Shown piece by piece: positions 4,507 through 7,230 of a stretch of DNA of 7,230 nt. This DNA comes from an uncultured Actinomycetes bacterium (GTDB taxonomy: Bacteria > Actinomycetota > Acidimicrobiia > Acidimicrobiales > RAAP-2), in the NCBI GenBank assembly GCA_903826715.1, contig CAIKFN010000190.1, positions 1 to 7,230 on the forward strand, read 5' to 3'. The position numbers were made by a program, and so were the translations under genes. Each line of letters opens with the position of its first letter. The stretch's first letter is position 1. The notes under the pieces are model-generated. The model was not told the DNA's origin. It ran no database searches and worked only from the letters and a program-made list of their open reading frames with translations.

Positions 4507-6317
4507 TAGTGGGCCTCCTCAAGCAGAGCTTTTAGTTCTTGTGGGATAGGAAGAAGTGGTGACTCGACTGTCTCGATTGGACTGTCCCAGTTACCACCGT
4601 TTGATGAGTGAGCAAGATTGAACTTCGAGAAGTCCTCACTGGCTGTTGGGAAGTCTTCACGAGTATGTCCTCCGCGAGATTCCTTACGAAGTGAAGCTCC
4701 GAGTGCAACTGTCTTACAGACCGCGAGCATGGCTGGAAGGTCAGTAGTTAGGTTCCAACCTGGGTTGTAAGCGCGGCCACCCTTAACTGCGATGTTCTTC
4801 ACACGCTCAGTGAACTTCTCGAGTTCAGCAAGTGCAAAGTCGAGTTCGCTCTGTGTACGGATGATTCCAACGTTTGCCTGCATCATTTCTTGCAGGTCGT
4901 GCTGGATGGTGTACGGGTTCTCACCTTCGGTGCGCTCAAAAGGAGCGAGCGCTTCCTTGATCGCAGCGTCGACGGCGCCTTGGTTGAGTGATGTTGCGGC
5001 CTGTCCACTTAGTACGTAGTCAGCAGCTCCAGCTCCAGCGCGCTTTCCAAACACAATGAGGTCACTGAGTGAGTTTCCACCGAGTCGATTAGCTCCGTGC
5101 ATTCCACCCGCCACTTCGCCAGCAGCAAAGAGACCGGGAGCAGCAGTAGCAGCCGTGTCAGCGTCTACTTGGACGCCACCCATGATGTAGTGACAAGTTG
5201 GTCCGATCTCCATTGCCTCACGTGTGATGTCAACACCAGCCAGTTCCATGAACTGGTGGTACATCGAAGGTAGGCGACGACGAATGAATTCAGCTGGGCG
5301 ACGACTTGCGATGTCGAGGAATACTCCACCGTGTGGTCCTCCGCGTCCGGCCTTAACTTCAGTGTTAATAGCGCGAGCCACTTCGTCACGTGGAAGAAGT
5401 TCTGGTGGGCGGCGTCCAGCGTTGTGGTCTTCGTACCACCTGTCGCCTTCTTCTTCAGTTTCAGCGGTTTCAGCGCGGAACATTGGAGCTACGTAGTTGA
5501 ACATGAAGCGCTCGCCGAGTGAGTTGCGAAGCACTCCACCGTCACCACGAACTCCTTCAGTTACGAGGATGCCTCGAACACTGAGCGGCCAGACCATTCC
5601 GGTTGGGTGGAACTGGATGCATTCCATGTCGATCAACTTGGCGCCAGCCCATAGAGCCATGGCGTGTCCGTCTCCGGTGCCCTCCCATGAGTTCGACGTG
5701 AACTTCCAAGACTTTCCAGCTCCTCCAGTTGCGAGGATGACAGCCTTCGCGGCGAAGGTTACAAACTCACCAGATGCGCGGTGATAAGCAACACAACCAG
5801 CCACACGGCCAGCATCGTCGTGCACGAGCTTCAAGACCTTTACCTCCATGAACACGTCAGTGCCCATAGAAACAACTTTCTGTTGCAGTGTGCGGATGAG
5901 CTCTAGACCAGTGCGGTCACCAGTGTGTGCAAGTCGTGCGTAGCGGTGACCACCGAAGTCACGCTGCAAGATCTTTCCGTCTTTGGTGCGGTCAAAGAGC
6001 GCGCCCCATTGTTCGAGTTCTAGTACGCGCTCTGGAGCTTCCTTGGCGTGAAGTTCTGCCATGCGGTAGTTGTTGAGGTACTTTCCTCCGCGCATGGTGT
6101 CACGAAAGTGCACCATCCAGTTGTCTTCTTCGTACACGTTTCCCATGGCTGCAGCCATGCCACCTTCGGCCATAACGGTGTGGGCTTTTCCAAGCAGTGA
6201 CTTCGTGATGATGCCAACTTTTAGTCCGCGCTGCTTGGCTTCAATTGCGGCGCGTAGTCCAGCGCCACCGGCACCGATGATGAGGACGTCGTAGTCGTGG
6301 TGTTCGTAGTTACTCAC
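4506..6317 (-). CDS. sdhA: Succinate dehydrogenase flavoprotein subunit SdhA
   Basis: The catalytic subunit of complex II, oxidising succinate to fumarate at a covalently bound FAD on the cytoplasmic face of the membrane. It has 603 residues. The FAD-binding Rossmann motif IIGAGGAGLRAA is at 13-24, and KAHTVMAEGG at 44-53 carries H46, the expected site of covalent FAD linkage. Substrate and catalytic residues by family alignment are H237 in FHPTG, R310 in LPRDEVARAI, H376 in PTCHYIMGG and R411 in ANRLGGNSL. The C-terminal helical domain begins around residue 450 and includes SRGGHTREDFP at 547-557. The GTG at 6317 is preceded by AAGGA (6324-6328), 6 nt upstream and overlapping the sdhC stop; only 9 nt separate the genes. 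Direction as dehydrogenase rather than fumarate reductase is inferred from the Sdh1-type partners and cannot be proven from sequence. Confidence 0.95.
   Translation of the reverse strand: MSNYEHHDYDVLIIGAGGAGLRAAIEAKQRGLKVGIITKSLLGKAHTVMAEGGMAAAMGNVYEEDNWMVHFRDTMRGGKYLNNYRMAELHAKEAPERVLELEQWGALFDRTKDGKILQRDFGGHRYARLAHTGDRTGLELIRTLQQKVVSMGTDVFMEVKVLKLVHDDAGRVAGCVAYHRASGEFVTFAAKAVILATGGAGKSWKFTSNSWEGTGDGHAMALWAGAKLIDMECIQFHPTGMVWPLSVRGILVTEGVRGDGGVLRNSLGERFMFNYVAPMFRAETAETEEEGDRWYEDHNAGRRPPELLPRDEVARAINTEVKAGRGGPHGGVFLDIASRRPAEFIRRRLPSMYHQFMELAGVDITREAMEIGPTCHYIMGGVQVDADTAATAAPGLFAAGEVAGGMHGANRLGGNSLSDLIVFGKRAGAGAADYVLSGQAATSLNQGAVDAAIKEALAPFERTEGENPYTIQHDLQEMMQANVGIIRTQSELDFALAELEKFTERVKNIAVKGGRAYNPGWNLTTDLPAMLAVCKTVALGASLRKESRGGHTREDFPTASEDFSKFNLAHSSNGGNWDSPIETVESPLLPIPQELKALLEEAH
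4514..4520 (-). promoter_or_regulatory. Ribosome binding site of sdhB (GAGGAGG)
   Basis: On the minus strand GAGGAGG lies 7 nt before the sdhB ATG, inside the last codons of sdhA. It is the strongest Shine-Dalgarno in the window. It fixes the sdhB start at 4506 and suggests high translation in addition to coupling through the one-base stop/start overlap. Confidence 0.8.
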
Positions 6318-6326
6318 AAATAATCC

Positions 6327-7142
6327 TTAGAAGAGACGCAAGTCGGTAATGGCGCCAGATGCAACGAGTCGCACGAAGACGTCAGTAAGAGCAACGAAGA
6401 TAAGTGATGCCCACGCAAACTTCATGTGGTTTTCGTTAAGAGGGGTAATGAACTTCCACAGACGGTGACGAACCGGGTGGTTTGAGAATGTCTTAAGTGA
6501 TCCACCACAGAGGTGACGACACGCGTGACAGCTCAGTGAGTAGAGCCAGAGCAGCGTTGCGTTCACGGTGAGGACAATTGTTCCGAGTGTTACCCCGAAA
6601 CCAATACCTGGCTGGTGGAACGCACGGATTGCGTCGTAGGTGAGTAGGCAGTTGAACACGATACCGAAGTAGAAGAAGTAACGGTGAGCGTTCTGCATAA
6701 GAAGTGGGAAGCGCGTTTCCCCGGTGTACTTAGCGTGACCATCTGAAACAGCACAGGCTGGTGGTGACCACCAGAACGCACGGTAGTAACTACGTCGGTA
6801 GTAGTAACAGGTGAGTCGAAATCCAAGTGGGAAAATAAGAATCAAGAACGCAGGAGAAAGCGACCACCCACTAAGTGCAAAGCCAATCTTTGATCCTGCG
6901 ACGCAACTTGATGCGAGACATGGTGAGAAGAACGGACTAATGAGGTCTCGGTGCATCATTGCGCCCACGTAGTAGTTGTGAGGATTAAATGCAGACCACG
7001 TTGAGTACACCACGAATGCGGTGAGAATCGAAACGGTAACGACTGGCTGTAGCCACCAGCGATCTTGTCGAAGTGTCTTAACAGCGGGTCCTCCACGGAC
7101 TCCGCCGAGAACTACATCTGTTGAACTTTCAATAACTGCCAC
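6327..7142 (-). CDS. sdhC: Succinate dehydrogenase membrane anchor SdhC (long Sdh1-type, five predicted helices)
   Basis: The single membrane subunit of complex II, where electrons reach quinone. It has 271 residues from the GTG at 7142, about twice the usual SdhC and close to the roughly 270-residue anchor of mycobacterial Sdh1. Hydrophobic segments at about 33-49, 96-113, 152-171, 181-203 and 241-259 indicate five membrane helices. Conserved-looking polar elements are FSPCLASSC at 72-80, WSPPACAVSDGH at 125-136, HRYFFYFG at 153-160 and SCHACRHLCGG at 204-214. In the known mycobacterial Sdh1 structure this subunit holds a membrane-embedded Rieske-type [2Fe-2S] cluster with His and Cys ligands. 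The CHxCxH motif (C205, H206, C208, H210) is a candidate for it here, but exact ligands are inferred. An adjacent GTG at 7145 would add one residue; 7142 has better spacing from the Shine-Dalgarno. It is first in the sdhC-sdhA-sdhB operon. Confidence 0.88.
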   Translation of the reverse strand: MAVIESSTDVVLGGVRGGPAVKTLRQDRWWLQPVVTVSILTAFVVYSTWSAFNPHNYYVGAMMHRDLISPFFSPCLASSCVAGSKIGFALSGWSLSPAFLILIFPLGFRLTCYYYRRSYYRAFWWSPPACAVSDGHAKYTGETRFPLLMQNAHRYFFYFGIVFNCLLTYDAIRAFHQPGIGFGVTLGTIVLTVNATLLWLYSLSCHACRHLCGGSLKTFSNHPVRHRLWKFITPLNENHMKFAWASLIFVALTDVFVRLVASGAITDLRLF

Positions 7143-7147
7143 CACTA

Positions 7148-7153
7148 CTCCTT
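7148..7153 (-). promoter_or_regulatory. Ribosome binding site of sdhC (AAGGAG)
   Basis: On the minus strand AAGGAG is 2 nt from the first GTG (7145) and 5 nt from the second (7142). The spacing favours the second GTG as the true start. Confidence 0.7.
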
Positions 7154-7177
7154 GGGGGACGGTGTTGCTTTCGTTCC

Positions 7178-7204
7178 ATACTAGGCAATTTGGATGAGAC
7201 TCAA
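7178..7204 (-). promoter_or_regulatory. Probable promoter of the sdhCAB-SCP2 operon
   Basis: On the minus strand TAGTAT at 7178-7183 is a good -10 hexamer. Upstream, TTGAGT at 7199-7204 resembles a -35 box with a short 15-nt spacer; reading it as TTTGAG at 7200-7205 gives 16 nt. Transcription would begin near 7171, leaving a leader of under 30 nt containing the AAGGAG Shine-Dalgarno. No operator-like palindrome is seen between 7146 and 7230. The stretch to the window edge carries no gene. Confidence 0.5.
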
Positions 7205-7230
7205 ATCAGCAACCATTCAATAATCGCTTA

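Noticed and set aside
5224..5784. Several short open frames on the plus strand opposite sdhA
   Set aside because: They overlap one another and run antisense to a full-length flavoprotein gene with intact motifs, so they are shadows.

Overview
This window looks like chromosomal core-metabolism DNA from an actinomycete-lineage bacterium (Actinomycetota). The evidence is: a FolD with the GRGLTIGRP form of the nucleotide-binding loop, a purH-folD-(...)-mdh gene order, and a three-gene succinate dehydrogenase of the mycobacterial Sdh1 type with one membrane subunit of about 270 residues. Base composition is moderate by eye, well below a typical streptomycete, and GTG starts are frequent. This would suit one of the lower-GC aquatic actinobacterial groups, possibly Acidimicrobiia, but the assignment is an inference.

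Left arm, + strand (1-2178): four tightly packed genes. These are the 3' end of purH, then folD, a small stand-alone cupin resembling the isomerase domain of type II mannose-6-phosphate isomerase, and metF. purH, folD and metF are linked by folate one-carbon chemistry: FolD makes 10-formyl-THF from 5,10-methylene-THF, PurH consumes 10-formyl-THF, and MetF reduces 5,10-methylene-THF to 5-methyl-THF. Junctions are an SD overlapping the purH stop, an ATGA overlap (folD/cupin) and a 3-nt gap (cupin/metF), so this reads as one transcription unit.

Centre, + strand (2179-3345): a 130-bp gap with promoter-like hexamers, then mdh (malate dehydrogenase), closed by a perfect 15-bp hairpin terminator that should work in both directions.

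Right arm, - strand (3355-7230): a promoter-like region at the far right, then sdhC-sdhA-sdhB and an SCP2-like lipid-binding protein, read right to left and converging on mdh. Succinate dehydrogenase makes fumarate and feeds electrons to quinone. Malate dehydrogenase acts two steps later in the TCA cycle. No mobile element, CRISPR array, tRNA or rRNA is visible.

Nothing here is clearly a new system. The points most worth a second look are the orphan mannose-6-phosphate-isomerase-type cupin inside a folate operon, the SCP2 protein ending the sdh operon, the Cys/His cluster in SdhC that could hold a membrane-embedded Rieske-type centre, and two operon junctions sharing an unusual 'stop + one codon + GTG' in-frame arrangement.
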